A DNA stretch of 64,000 nt from Mantis religiosa (GCA_030765055.1 CM060950.1:274771540-274835539), one strand, 5' to 3'. Shown: positions 11,808-22,639, counted from the stretch's first letter. Translations and numbers: made by a program. Notes: a model not told the origin generated them from the letters alone.

Positions 11808-12280
11808 CGATCTGCCGGCTCGTGCTTTGCTCGGCTGGCGCTGTGTTTGAGGGGGTGGTGGTAGGCGGGGACTAGGTGCTCTGGTGCAGTCGGAACTTGA
11901 TTGGTTCGCATAGATTCTATGATTATGAAAGTGTTTGATCCGGACCGGATGCATTCGTTTCTCGGGTGCGGCTTGGTGACAGCAGTACGCTACGCTACAG
12001 GAGACAGCTCTGAGCAACGATCCCAACATTCAGTACCACCGGCTTCTTGGCAGTATTCTACTGGAAGCACTAGCGGGAAGCAGTGGGCACTGGCCCCCTT
12101 CTAGCTTCCCGTTCGGCCATGAGAGAGCGTGCCGTGCAGCAACCAGCACAGTGGCAAGCAGTAGGCTCCGACCCTCTTCTAGCTTAGCTGCTTGGCCGCC
12201 AGTGAGCGCGCCGATATACAGAGACAGTCAAGCCCTTTTCTTACTCCTCTTCTTTCCATTAGGGATAGAAATAGGATTGT
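11808..12280. other. GC-rich upstream region with an imperfect internal duplication
   Basis: No gene is seen. Around 12070-12120 and 12160-12215 two similar stretches share CTTCTAGCTT and GGCC...GAGCG blocks about 100 bp apart, suggesting an imperfect tandem duplication upstream of the putative minus-strand promoter. Confidence 0.35.
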
Positions 12281-13443
12281 TAGAAGAAAGCGGGGGAAAG
12301 GACGAAGGTGAGCTTAAAATAGAGAATGCGGTCAGATGGAGGGATGAAATGAAGGAATTACTAACTGAATTAAACTCAGAAACATCATAAATAATCAGAG
12401 TAGGTATAGAGGCTGCATTAAATGAGAACAATGTAGAAAGAGGCTTAGAGTTAATGAAGCTAATAGTTACAAGGTCAGGGACAAAAATCAAAGTAAAAGG
12501 GAAGTGTTTAAAAACCTAACTTGTTGGAGAAGAACGGGAGAGGGTAGAGATAGGATGATCATGGTAATAAGTAGAAAAGCGTACAAGAAATTATTAGAAG
12601 AAAAAAGAATGAGTGGCCGAATAGTATTCGAAAGAAAATGAAAGATGTCATACAACAAAAAGATAATAAAATATGGGGTGTGGTAAGAAAAGCGAATAAA
12701 CAGAAGGGGACGAAAATGGCATAACATCACAGGAATGGCTAAAATTCTTCAGGGACCTAGTTGCAGAAAGGGAGTGGATAATTAGAGACAGTGTACAGTT
12801 GGGCAACCTGTGGTTAGACGATGAGATACTAGACCGATAAATAACTCAAATGGAAGTTTTTCAACAAATAAGCTTGAAGGGCAGTAAAGCAGTGGGCATG
12901 GATGGGATCCCAGGGGACTTTTGTGTATGTGTAGTGTTTAACGCCCGCTGTTACTACATACGGCACCGCAGGCGGTGACACTGATGATACATGAGATGAA
13001 GTTGGAGCACCAGTGGAATGAGATGGCGGGGGAAACCGGAGGTCCCGGAGAAAACCCGCCCCAGCGCCGTGTTGTTCACCACGAATCTCACTTTGCGGTC
13101 GCCTGGGATCGAACCCGGGCCGCCTTGGTGAGAGCCAAGTGGTCTAACCACTGAGCCACGGCGCGGCCCAGGGGAGTTTTGGAAGAGATATTGGGAAACC
13201 CCAAGTGGATTAAAGAATATAACTAATTTATTTAATAAGATGAGAGACATTAGGAAATTACCTGACTGCTAGAAAACAAGTGTGACTGTACCAATATTTA
13301 AATGTAAGGGGAGCGTAAATAGGCCAGAGAACTACAGGGGTATAAGCTTATTATCTATAATTGGGAAACTATAGAGCTTACTAGCGGACAGACTAATGGA
13401 TTGGAGATATATAGGAAGAGAAAAGTGGATTAGGGCAAAAGAT
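12281..13443 (+). pseudogene. LINE L relic (non-LTR RT), split by a SINE
   Basis: Broken plus-strand frames give the front half of a non-LTR retrotransposon ORF. Near 12290-12390 is a Lys/Glu-rich stretch ('NAVRWRDEMKELLTELNSE'), then 'KAVGMDGIPG' immediately before the SINE at 12924. After the SINE come 'TSVTVPIFKCKG' and 'NRPENYRGISLLSIIGKL' (13282-13375), the RT fingers. The same family appears to supply the relics at 24.7-25.76, 55.68-56.4 and 62.5-63.3 kb, judged by the shared 'VPI.K.KG....ES/NYRG.SLLSI' block. It has many stops, so it is dead. Confidence 0.78.
12924..13167 (-). mobile_element. SINE family A, copy 2, inserted in the LINE L relic
   Basis: Same body and tRNA-like head as copy 1, with A and B boxes intact. 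It is flanked by a 14-bp near-perfect direct repeat: CCAGGGGACTTTTG at 12910-12923 and CCAGGGGAGTTTTG at 13168-13181, one mismatch. It interrupts the LINE RT frame exactly at a conserved Gly-Ile-Pro-Gly block, so it is younger than the LINE. Confidence 0.93.
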
Positions 13444-14000
13444 GCGAAAGTGAAGAAGGAATGACACCTAGCTGCTCAAGAAAACCAAAGGCTTATGGCC
13501 AGGGGACCTGAGTTAGCAATTTCATGTATTTGTACAGGATGTATAATAGTGCATGTTCGATGTTAAACTCATTGTAATGAAACTGTAATAGAAACTGTAC
13601 AAATAAATATCAAATATAAAAAGTACTCTTCTAATATCTTTCTTTCCTTCACGAATGACTAAAAGACTACAAGACTGCGATTCGGCAAGACCAAGGGTTC
13701 GGATCACTGGTGGAAACCCAGAGTCGAAATGACTCGCACCGGCGCCGCCCTTAGGGAGGCGTGGTCCTCCGCGGACAGCTGGAGGAAAACTGCAAAAACC
13801 CGACTTACACCAGACGATGGACAACAGCCCTCCACTAGTTCCAACCTGATTTTGAAGTGGCACCTGCCACTAAGAGAGGTAAGGGCCTGAAGAGGTAAGC
13901 CTCGGCACCTCCTCAGGACCTTGCCTCGGTTACAGAGGTACTACCTCCCATAAGCCTCTCCTATCCTGCTCTGCCGGAGACAGGACGAAGACTACAAGGA
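13444..14000. other. Spacer with LINE-tail-like A-rich sequence
   Basis: Near 13550-13620 the plus strand has T-rich/A-rich sequence ending in AATAAATATC and AAAAA, which may be the 3' end of a retroposon. The rest leads into the next LINE relic. No gene is supported. Confidence 0.35.
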
Positions 14001-14099
14001 CGGCTTCACCGTCGTCCAAAGGAGGCGGCAGAGTAACTCCTGGCAAAAACCTCAGGGTCAGCCACTTCAGGAACCCGATCCCCTATCCAAGAGGGGGAT

Positions 14100-14990
14100 T
14101 AACCTTCCGACTACCATTGCGGACAGCTTTAAGAACCACGTGGCCGTGATGCGACAGCTGGCGGCCAAACTTAAATGTTTTTTCTAGGCTAACAGGAAGC
14201 CTCGTAAGATGCTCATCAAAATCCACAGCCCCGAGAACTTCGAGACCACAAAGAAGGTGTTCAGGGATCTGCATATACCTTTTTATTTCTACTGCCCCCA
14301 GAGACTTGATTCGAAGTGTCCGCCTCATGAAGTGAAACTCGCTCTGGAGCAGGAGCACAAAATAAGGCCACAGCTGTTGCTAAGCTGAGGAAGACTATGC
14401 ACACAGAGAAAGGCTCTGTGTGAGTTCCAGTGCCCCTCTTCCTTGTAGTGGTAGACAAGGTTCCTGGAGAGGCAGTACAACCCATTGACTCTACTCGGTT
14501 GCTGTTCCACACCATCGTGAAAGTCAATCGCTTTCACGGTCAGGGTGGACCAGTCCAATGCTACAGATTTATGGACTTTCATCACTCCAGCATGGCCTGC
14601 GAGCGATAGCTCGCATACCTGCGGTGTGCTGGACCAAATCTCTTGAGGGATTGTGACAAGCTGTCCGAGGAGAAGACTTGCGCCAACTGCCGCCGGGATT
14701 ACGTCAGCAGCTGCAAGGGTTGCGTGGCGCGGCCGAAGATAATAGAGCCGCCGCGAAGGTAGCACGGGAACGGCAACCGTCTGTCCCGCAGTCTCCTTCA
14801 CGGCCGCAGTCGGCAGGACTGAGCGAACTCTGCAAGTTGCAAAGCAAGCGGCACAACAGCCCAATACACCACGACCTCCACAAGAGGCACCGTGTCCTCA
14901 GCGTCCTAAAAAGGGCCGCAAGGCCCGAAGGACAGCGCAGCTCCTCCTGCCAGGGAGGAGGTCCTGGCTAGTGCACCGGCAAGACTGTAT
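14100..14990 (+). pseudogene. LINE J2 ORF1, gag-like with zinc knuckles (broken)
   Basis: Plus-strand pieces read 'KMLIKIHSPENFETTKKVF' (about 14205-14265), matching the pre-knuckle domain of Jockey ORF1. Then come Cys-rich blocks 'CYRFMDFHHSSMAC' and 'CANCRRDYVSSCKGC' (about 14555-14730), followed by a Lys/Pro/Ser-rich tail. Several stops interrupt it. Longer minus-strand frames over the same bases (14083-14864) have no recognisable domain and are treated as shadows. Confidence 0.7.
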
Positions 14991-15311
14991 AGTCAGCGCC
15001 GGCACCAGCAGGAGCACCTGCACCAGCACTGTCATTATTCGCAGGGACCATCTCTTAGAAAGATGTAGGCGAATTCAGGGAGCTTTCCCTGTGGTTCGGC
15101 GACGACCTCCAGAGGGTACTTCTCGCCCTTAGGAGCTGCAAATCCCAGCTGGCTGACCCGAGTCTAACATACCTCGAGAAGCACATTATATTCCTGCAAA
15201 CACTCGAGGAACTGCTCCCAATCACCGTTGAGTAATGGCCCCCGACTTGTCAGGAGACCATTGTGAGCTGCGTTCTGGAACGCAAAAGGTGTACGGGATC
15301 AGCGTCCCGGG

Positions 15312-15725
15312 GTGTTAGAGTTTGTACAGTCCCACAGGATAGACATCCTCCTGGTCTGCGAGATGCATCTGAATGCTGGTATTGACTTCTCGCTACCAAG
15401 TTACGTCACCCAACGTTCCGTACTAGTATCCCATATGCCCGTACATCTTAAACTACGCCTATTTCGGGCGATTATCCCACCTGTGATCCCGTACGGTTGC
15501 GACGTCTGGGAATCAGTGGCTCCTAATACTATTCGCATACTGCAGCGCGTACAGAAGAGGGCACTACGGATGATCACTGATACTGGGGACAGATTCCCGT
15601 CACATATTCTTCACACCTATTCCGTAGTCCCGTATATTGTAGACGTGGTACGGGAGAGAACCCTCGCCATCTACAAGAAACTTGACTCCCATACTAATCA
15701 ACTGGTGAACACCCTTGGCCGTTAA
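15312..15725 (+). pseudogene. LINE J2 ORF2 remnant: endonuclease start joined to RT C-terminus
   Basis: A single open frame of 137 codons. Residues 1-36 read 'LEFVQSHRIDILLVCEMHLN' and onward, the first beta-strand and catalytic Glu block of a LINE endonuclease. From about residue 40 the text changes to 'LKLRLFRAIIPPVIPYGCDV' and 'LQRVQKRALRMITD', which is the C-terminal end of a Jockey-type RT. The in-frame join over a missing middle of several hundred residues shows an internal deletion near 15420-15430. Confidence 0.8.
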
Positions 15726-16085
15726 CCTATATACTGCTTCTGGACACCCATCGCGGGCAGTTGCGCCCGCAAACGGCTAAATATAATACTACCCAAGACA
15801 ACCGCCTGAGACAAATGACATTCTTCTATACTGCCCAGATAAAGCCGCACTAAGCGGCTAGGTGCTGGGCAGAAAACACCCTCGCCCAGGTAAACCTGGA
15901 TGACTCGACTCTTCTGCTGGTCTGCTGGGATCGGATGCCAGGTTTGTTTATCTTTAAAGCTTCCTCCTTGTTGTTAAAATTGTAGGGGTGTTTCTAACTT
16001 TTATGGCTTCCCGTATCGTATTGAATTATGTGTTCCCCTTCAGCCCAAAGTTTGTGTTCAGTAACTGCGGACTTCTCGGGTATGC

Positions 16086-16965
16086 CTAGACGGCAGCATC
16101 TCTTGTGTCCGTGAGTCGGGTGTTGGTGTTACGTTGTGTAGTGCCTACATAAACTACACCAAAACAGCAAGGGACTTTGTACGTGCCGGCCAAGGTAAGT
16201 GAGTCCCTGTGGCCCTTAACGGAGCGTCTTGTGGACTTGAAAATGGTTTTGACATTGTGGCGCTGTAGTAAGCGTTCTATCCTGTGTGTAACGTTTTTGA
16301 AGTAAGGTAGGGAGCCAGTACCTTTGCTTTTGGGCACTTCTCTTTTGAGGCTGTTTATATTGTGATCTCCATAATCGTATAGCTCTGCGGACTTCTTGTC
16401 CTCTATAGTCGTTGATCACCAGGTCCTGTTCGAGATGACGCAGTTCTTGTTTTAGTGAACCTGTCTCGCAGATCCGGGTAGTGCGGTCTGTGAGGGTCTT
16501 TATCATAGCACACTTCTGTCTAGGATGTTGATTGGAGTTCATGTTTAAATATCGGTCCGTATGTGTGGGCTTGCGGTTTATCTTGTGTCAAAGGGTGCCG
16601 TCTGCTTTTATTTTGACAATAAGCTAGCTGTCCATCAATCTCCTTTTCCATAGTAAACTGGATAGTGGGTTAATCCTGGTCAGATATTGAAGCAAACAGT
16701 TAAGTGCTGACTCACCGTGACTCCAGATGACGAAGGTGTCGTTCACATAGCGGTACCGAATCGACGGTTTGTGTGCGGCAGAATCAACCAGATGCTGCAG
16801 TATATTAATAAACACGTTGTTTGTTGTGACACAAACTTGAATCGGCGGTGTAATAGGTTTACGTGTCGTTATCTTAAGCACTTGATTCAGGGAACTGTGC
16901 ATGTTCGTGACTCCTAGTACATGACAGCGATGACGAGCATTGACCTTCAGTGAAGAACGCTGCAT
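16086..16965 (-). pseudogene. Penelope-like element relic: RT C-terminus and GIY-YIG endonuclease
   Basis: Minus-strand frames 16624-16965 carry a Penelope-type RT end: 'SIRYRYVNDTFVIWSHG', where the usual catalytic Y-V-D-D reads Y-V-N-D. They are followed (16086-16542) by a linker and 'GTGSLPYFKNVTHRIERLL', then 'GVVYVGTTQRNTNTRLTD', the GIY-YIG nuclease of these elements. Frameshifts lie near 16540-16620 and 16220-16340. Penelope-like elements use this RT/endonuclease pair for target-primed insertion. Only the 3' half of the ORF is present. Confidence 0.82.
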
Positions 16966-17480
16966 TCGTTTCTTATCTTGTTGATTAGAAGAGTTAAATA
17001 TTATAGGGCACGAGATTCAACTTGGCCCCTGGTTTTAGAAACAGATAGAATTACGTCCTCACGACCTCTTTCTCACCTGCCCTTCTTTTATGGCCTGCCA
17101 GGCAGGGCAGACTCATTAGTGGCAGATGATCCTTCTTCGTCCTGCAAATTCGGTTCCTGTTCGCCTTCTTCATTGTCAGAAATTTCAAAATGTTCCTCAT
17201 ACGTCCTATGTGAGTCATCTTTTAAATTAATTGTGATTAATTCTAAATTCACCATTAATTTCTTCCATTACTCTAACTTCCAATAAAACTGCTCAATCTT
17301 GTCAACATATTCACAAGCTCCCCGCCAGATTTGTTCGGACACTTTAGCTACTACGTTATCAAACAACACTTTTACGTCAGTATGCTTAAAGGATATGTTG
17401 CGTTTTGGCACATCATTTTTTATCTGTGTCCATATAAGTTCTACCTAGGTATACCATTAAGAAACAATGATACGGAGTCC
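16966..17480. other. No gene seen
   Basis: AT-rich flank between the Penelope relic and the gypsy 2 LTR. Open frames on the plus strand have no recognisable domain. Confidence 0.4.
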
Positions 17481-17950
17481 TGTGATTTTGTGGGTTCGTA
17501 TAATTTAAAGTCCAATTTGCAGGAATTGCAGTCGTTCTTTATTTCCGTAGAAATACACTGTTCAATTCTCACGTAACAACATTACCTCACATACACCACA
17601 CAATCTACCAAGGCCGCTGACCAAAACAAACAGCGTTCTGATTACACCCGTTTACATCAGCTCTCGTTACAACATCCTTTAACTTCTGTTTACGAATGCC
17701 TCTTGGCGAGTCGTTGCTCCCTTAAATACCTCATTGATAATTCTGGATAATTTCAGCATGAACAAGAAATTGAATGTTTGATACAACAATCAATATATCG
17801 CTAGAATGTTCAATATGGGAAACCTTATCTGTGCCGGCAAGTGCTTTATCTCGCACTATGTTTATCTGTTCCGGCATACTCTTTATATCCGTGCTGCCTA
17901 TCAGTTCCTTTGTGTGCGCAAGCCGCGTTACCGCGATCGGGTTCGCGACA
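17481..17950 (-). repeat. gypsy 2 LTR, 3' copy (minus orientation)
   Basis: This 470-bp copy pairs with 21871-22337. On the minus strand both run TGTCGCGAAC...(A/G)TCACA. By eye roughly one base in ten differs between copies, so the insertion is old. The inner side carries the purine tract. Confidence 0.95.
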
Positions 17951-17965
17951 CTGCTCCCTCCTCAA
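17951..17965 (-). other. Polypurine tract of gypsy 2
   Basis: On the minus strand, GAGGAGGGAGCAG lies directly against the 3' LTR edge. This is the expected place and composition for the plus-strand primer of reverse transcription. Confidence 0.7.
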
Positions 17966-17999
17966 GGCTGGTCGTTCCGAACACCACCATCGTAGCGGG

Positions 18000-20900
18000 C
18001 CAGACGATCCAAGTGTACCACCAACATCTTCCCTCTGGGCACCTTCTGGTTGCGGTAAACCACGTCGTTAATCCTCTTCACCACCCGGTACGGTCCTTGC
18101 CACGGCTGCTAAAGTTTCGGGCAGCGTCCCTTGGTCCGAGTAGGGCAATACAACCAGACCAGGTCACCTTACTGGAACCCTTGGCTATAGGCTTGCCTGT
18201 AGTATCGGGTCTTCATACGGTCGCTCGCCTTCTAGATGTTCTGACCAGCCATTTCATGCATGTCGTGGAGATGGTCTACCAGGTTCTCCACATACTCGGT
18301 TGCTGGCTGTTTTGCGTCCGGGGGGCTCCCAAGTGCCAGATAACAGGGGAGGCGTAACTCTCGGCCGAACATTAAGCTGACTGGCGTCAACCCAGTGGTG
18401 TCGTGTGTTGACGAGCGGTAGGCCAGCAACTACAGTGGCACCTTGACGTCCCAGTCTCGCTGATGGTTGGCCACGACCTTCCTGATGTGTTCTTCTAAGG
18501 TCTTAATGTACCTTTCGATCATGCCATCCGATTGGGGATGTAGAGGTGTTTTGTGGGTCTTATTAACCCCAAGTCCTTCTAGTCCCTCCTGCACTAGGTT
18601 GGACTCAACATTGGTACCCTGGTTGCTGTGGAGCTCTAACGGTACCCCAAATCGGCAGAACACTTGCTCCACGAGGTAGTCTGTGATTGTCTTTGCCTCC
18701 TGGTTCGGGATGGCATACACCTTCGGCTACTTGGTGAAGTAGTCCACGACCACCATCAGGTACTTGTTGCCTCGGTCGGACACTGGGAATGGTCCAGCTA
18801 TGTCGACGGCGATACTTTTGAATGGCGCTCCAACGTTGTACTGCTGCTTGCGACCCCGGCTTCTAGTCTGGCGGCCGCGACTTGCCGTGCACACGTGACA
18901 TTGACGGCACCATCTCTCAGCGTCTGCTTGGAATCTCAGCCAGTAATAGAGCTGTCGGAGATTGTCGATTATTCGGTTTGCTCCCAGGTGTCCTCCTGAA
19001 CTACCGGCGTGCACTTTCTCTAAGACCTCCGGAACATTATTCCGGGGAAGCACCAACTGCGCCCTCTGCGCCTTGCCATCAGGCGATTCCCATACCCGGA
19101 ACAGCACGCCCTCTATTGTCTTCAGTGAGTCCCATTGGGCCCAGTATGACTTGTAGGTGGCGCTCCTCGGTGCGATGTCCTCCCAGGTTGGTCTTGTCCC
19201 TGCCTCCACTACTCTCAATGGTGGCCCCAAGTCTGCGTCCGCCAGCTGCTCCCTTCTCAGGCCTGCGCTATCCCAGCCGTTTGCAGGCACTGCCGTGACC
19301 ACTCTGACAGCTGCGCCACGCTCCTTCTCTTCCACTCTTGTGCATTGGCCGCACTCCTCTGGGCGGGGTCTTCGGGACATGGTGTCTGCGTTACCGTGGC
19401 TCTTGCCTCTACGATGTTCAGAGGTGAAGTACTCCTGCAGCCGCTGGACCCAACGTGCTGCCTGGCCTTCCAGGTTTCTAAAGCTTATTAGCCAGGTTAG
19501 GGCAGATTGGTCAGTCCTCAGGTGGAATGGCTGACCGTACAGGTACTTCTGGAACTGTTCCAAGGTCTTTACTACGGCCAGTAACTCTTGCTGGGTGACG
19601 CAGTAGTTCTGTGCCTATGTTAGCGTCTTGCTGTAGTAGGCTATCACCCACTCGTGGCCGTCCTGGACTTGCGATAGGAAACCTCCAATGCAATGGTCGC
19701 TGGCTTCGGTGTCCACAATGAACATGCTGCCTCGTTGCCGAAATCCCAGAATAGGAGACTACACAGTGTCTTCTTCAGGTGTTGGAAAGCGCCTTCGGCG
19801 TCCTCCGTCCACACGTAAGGTCAGTGTGCTTCTGTCAGGCGGGTGAGGGGTTTGGCGCTGTTGGAGAAGCCCTTGATAAAACGGCGGTAGTAACTGCACG
19901 GCCCCAGGATGCTGCGCAATTCTCTCTTAACCTTCGGCCGAGGCCAATCTCTCACGGTCTGTATCTTCTCTGGGTCTGTGGCCACTCCGGTTGGTGAGAC
20001 TATGTGACCCAAGTAGTTGACTTCCTTGAGGAAGAGCTGGTACTTCTTCGCGTTCAGCTTCAAGTTGGTCGCCTCCAGCCTCGGTAGCACCTTGCTCAGG
20101 GTTTCCATATCGTCTTCGAAGGTCTTACCGACGATGATGATGTCGTCCAGGTATAGCAGGCAGGTGTCATTAGTCAGCCCTCTCACCACTGACTCCATTA
20201 GGCGTTGGAAGGTAGATGGTTCATTGCAGAGGCCAAAGGGCATATCTGTGTACTGCCAAAGCCCTTTGCCTGTCGAGAATCCAGTTTTCTCCTTGTCTCT
20301 CGGGTTTAGACCCACCTGCCAGTAACCCGACTTCAGGTCCAGGGTCGAGAACCACTGCGCAGCAGCAAACGTGTTCAGAGTGTCGTCAATCTGGGGTAAG
20401 GGGAAGCAATCCTTCCTGGTGACAGCATTCAGCTTTCTGTAGTCCACTCAGAAGAGTAGCTCACACTTCTTCTTCGTCACTTGAACTACAGGGTAGCATC
20501 ATAGACTGTCAGACTCTTCAATCACTCCCCTGGATTTCATGTCATCTACCATGTCCCGTACCGCCGCTTGTTTTGCAAGCGGAACGCGTCTAGGTGCTGG
20601 CCGAATGGGCCGGGCGTCTCCGGTATCGATGCGGAGAAGCACTTTGTCCGTGCGGCCGTAGTCACTGTTACCTTGGCTGAAGACACGCTGGTACCGCCTC
20701 AGCAGTTGTTGAACTTACTCTAACTGTTTTGCCGTCAGGTGGTCGGCCGCCCTCTCCAATAAACCTTCGAGCCGGGGCCCCAGGTGTTGCGTCGGCATCG
20801 GCTCCTCTGTCTTGTCGATTGCGGTTACGCTGACCACGGACTCACACGTCCCCAGGTCCGTTCCCGCCCGGAAGTCCTGATCGGTATCTGCCAGGCTGAG

Positions 20901-21278
20901 CAGCCTCACTGGCACCTCCTCTCGGCACGGCAACAATGTCCGGGCTACACAGAGGCCGTACCCAGGCGTCTTCTGGTCCAGCATCACGTTCCTGTTTCGC
21001 CGACCTTTCAGTTGCGCCGTCATCACCACCTCGCTTCTCGCGGGGACCATGAGAGTCTTCCTTCAAGATGACCCTGCAAATTCCAAGGCGCTCTTCGGGT
21101 GCCGGAGTATCAACTCTTCTCCATTGAGCCGCAGGACCTTCCTGCCGACGTCGACCGTCGCCCCTAAAGAGGAATCCAGTCCTAGTATCACCTCCTCAGC
21201 CACCTTCGCGAGCAACACCCGCTGACGCATGGCACTCCGTTCCAAGGTCAACACCAGTAGGGCCTCCTTCTCTACCAT
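18000..21278 (-). pseudogene. pol: gypsy 2 pol polyprotein (few breaks)
   Basis: Read from high to low coordinates. Protease-like fragment at 21063-21278 ('EVILGLDSSLGATVDVG'). RT linker at 20715-21050. RT at 19821-20447 with 'MDYRKLNAVTRKD', 'WFSTLDLKSGYWQV' and the catalytic 'LLYLDDIIIVG'. RNase H spans about 19511-19760 and the start of 18727-19563. The integrase HHCC finger has 'HAGSSGGHLG' and 'CRQCHVC'. The integrase core has 'SIAVDIAGPFP', then 'LELHSNQGTNVESN', where the second catalytic Asp is Asn, and 'HPQSDGMIERYIKTLE'. Short tail frames continue to about 18000. Single stops interrupt at about 18726 and 18430 plus frame changes in RNase H. Confidence 0.92.
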
Positions 21279-21293
21279 GGCGTTCAGGGATTA

Positions 21294-21529
21294 TCTTGTA
21301 AGTTACGTCCTCCAACGTTAAGTCATATTGGACGATAAATGGAATTGATGAAATGATGCTCAAAATAGTCTGCGGTTCATTGAGCTTAGAGTTACCTGAC
21401 ATTCGTCTTACAGGATAAGGAAAAGCCCCGGACAAGGCCTTATCCAGGTAACTCACCCTGGCCGAGATTTGAACTCGGGACCTCTTGAACGTGAGGCAGA
21501 CATTCTACCACCACGCTACCGAGGCGGGC
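21294..21529 (-). mobile_element. SINE family B, copy 1, inside gypsy 2
   Basis: Reading the minus strand from 21529 there is a tRNA-like head with 'GTGGTGGTAGAATGTCTGCC' and the B-box-type 'GAGTTCAAATCTCGG'. The family body ends 'TGACTTAACGTTGGAGGACG'. The same unit is at 60087-60317 and, 5'-truncated, at 61897-62017. It sits where the gypsy gag body should be; a clean target duplication was not found. Confidence 0.88.
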
Positions 21530-21841
21530 TTTGGTGTTATTGTCTGCCTTTTCCTTTAAATCGTTAAGGCGCTCGTCCACTTGACCCATCCGCTTACCCA
21601 GCACCGCGACGTCATCCCTCACGCCGGTCAGCTGCAAAGTTTGCGGTGAGGGCCTCGTTTGCCGCTTTCTTTCCGTGGTGAATTCGGCCATCTTCGCGGT
21701 CAGGATCTTGTTTGCAGCTTCCATCTTCGCAGCGAGGGTGTCATTCGCCGACTCCATTTCTTCCATTTTGTCGGTGAGGTTGTCGTTAGCCGTCTTCATT
21801 TCTTCCATTTTCTGTAAAATCTTTTCCATAGCCGCCTCCAT
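21530..21841 (-). pseudogene. gag: gypsy 2 gag N-terminus only
   Basis: ATG at 21841 opens a Met/Glu/Lys/Ala-rich segment of about 60-100 residues with repeated 'KMEEM.SANDTL' type heptads, a likely coiled coil similar to that of gypsy 1. It stops at the SINE-B boundary. The rest of gag, including any zinc knuckle (about 1 kb in gypsy 1), is absent, so this copy could not make particles itself. Confidence 0.75.
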
Positions 21842-21852
21842 GGTCAAATGTT

Positions 21853-21869
21853 CCACTTCCTGACACCCA
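21853..21869 (-). other. Primer-binding site of gypsy 2
   Basis: Minus strand TGGGTGTCAGGAAGTGG lies one base from the LTR edge. It resembles the gypsy 1 site, fitting a tRNA-Leu 3' end with a one-base difference in the leading TGG region. Confidence 0.55.
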
Positions 21870-21870
21870 T

Positions 21871-22337
21871 TGTGACTATGTGGGTTCGTAGAATTAAAAG
21901 TCCAGTATGCAGAAATTAAAATCTTTCTTTCTTTCCGTATAAATACACAGTTCAATTCTCACGTAACAACATTACGTCACATATACCACACAATCTACCA
22001 AGGTCGCTGACCAAAACAAACAGCGTTCTGATTGCACCTGTTAGCATCAGCTCTCGTTACATTTGTTCACTTCTGTTTACGACTGCCTCTTGGCTAGTCG
22101 TCGCTCCCTTAAATACCTCATTGAGAATTCTATATATTTCCCGAATAAACAATAAATCGAATGTTCTATACAACAATCAAGATATCACTAGAATGTTCCA
22201 ACTTGGAAACCTTATCTGTGCCGGCAATTCCTTTATCTCGCACTATGTTTATCTGTTCTGGCATACTCTTTATATCCGTGCTGCCCATCAGTTCCTTTAT
22301 GTGCGCAAGCCGCGTTATCGCGATCGGGTTCGCGACA
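21871..22337 (-). repeat. gypsy 2 LTR, 5' copy (minus orientation)
   Basis: This 467-bp partner of 17481-17950 has the same TG...CA-type ends. The stretch from about 22205 to 22337 is almost identical between copies, while the middle (22070-22200) carries several small length differences. Confidence 0.95.
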
Positions 22338-22479
22338 GTATTAGTGCATTGTCGTATATAAACATTATGCGATCTGTTTCATAATTTTTTTTTTACTTGC
22401 ACAATGGTCATATCGGCGGCCGTTCTCCTTTGGAACATATCGAAGCTGTTAACCCGCATTCGTTAGGTTTTTTATCATT

Positions 22480-22636
22480 ACATCACACACACATTCACAC
22501 TCATCCATACTTCCAGACTCTGGGGAAGATGGGGAATTATCTTGGTCGGAGAAAAATCCCCATCCCCATCGCTGGGAATCGAACCCGGGACCCCTAGCAC
22601 GGCAGGCAGGTGCTCTACCGACTGAGCTACGGGGCC
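22480..22636 (-). mobile_element. SINE family C (tRNA-derived)
   Basis: On the minus strand from 22636 there is a well-kept tRNA-like head: A box 'TAGCTCAGTCGGTAGAGC' and B box 'GGGTTCGATTCCC'. A short body follows with 'GGGATTTTTCTCCGACCAAG', ending in a TG-rich simple stretch. Only one copy is seen here. The length, the non-tRNA tail and the lack of a foldable full cloverleaf after the B box argue against a functional tRNA gene. Confidence 0.8.
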
Positions 22637-22639
22637 ACC

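Larger units (their letters stand above)
14001..15960 (+). mobile_element. Internally deleted Jockey-type LINE (J2)
   Basis: On the plus strand a degenerate ORF1 (about 14100-14990) is followed by only the start of an endonuclease (15312-15415) and then at once by the last part of an RT (15430-15725). The endonuclease body and most of the RT, normally about 2.5 kb, are missing. Sequence 15726-15960 is the likely 3' non-coding end. Confidence 0.75.
17481..22337 (-). mobile_element. Ty3/gypsy retrotransposon 2, both LTRs present
   Basis: A minus-strand gypsy element bounded by two LTRs (17481-17950 and 21871-22337). It has a polypurine tract inside the left LTR and a primer-binding site inside the right one. 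Pol is nearly complete: protease, RT, RNase H, integrase with zinc finger and DDE core. Most of gag is missing. The flanks (before 17481 and after 22337) show no obvious matching target-site duplication. Confidence 0.95.

Noticed and set aside
14325..14864. 179-codon minus-strand frame
   Set aside because: Antisense to the LINE J2 ORF1 knuckle region; the plus-strand reading has the conserved Cys pattern.
17774..18357. Plus-strand frames over the gypsy 2 LTR and pol end
   Set aside because: Shadows of the minus-strand element; no domain.
17475..22343. Target-site duplication for gypsy 2
   Set aside because: The bases before 17481 (GTCC) and after 22337 (GTAT) do not match; not claimed.
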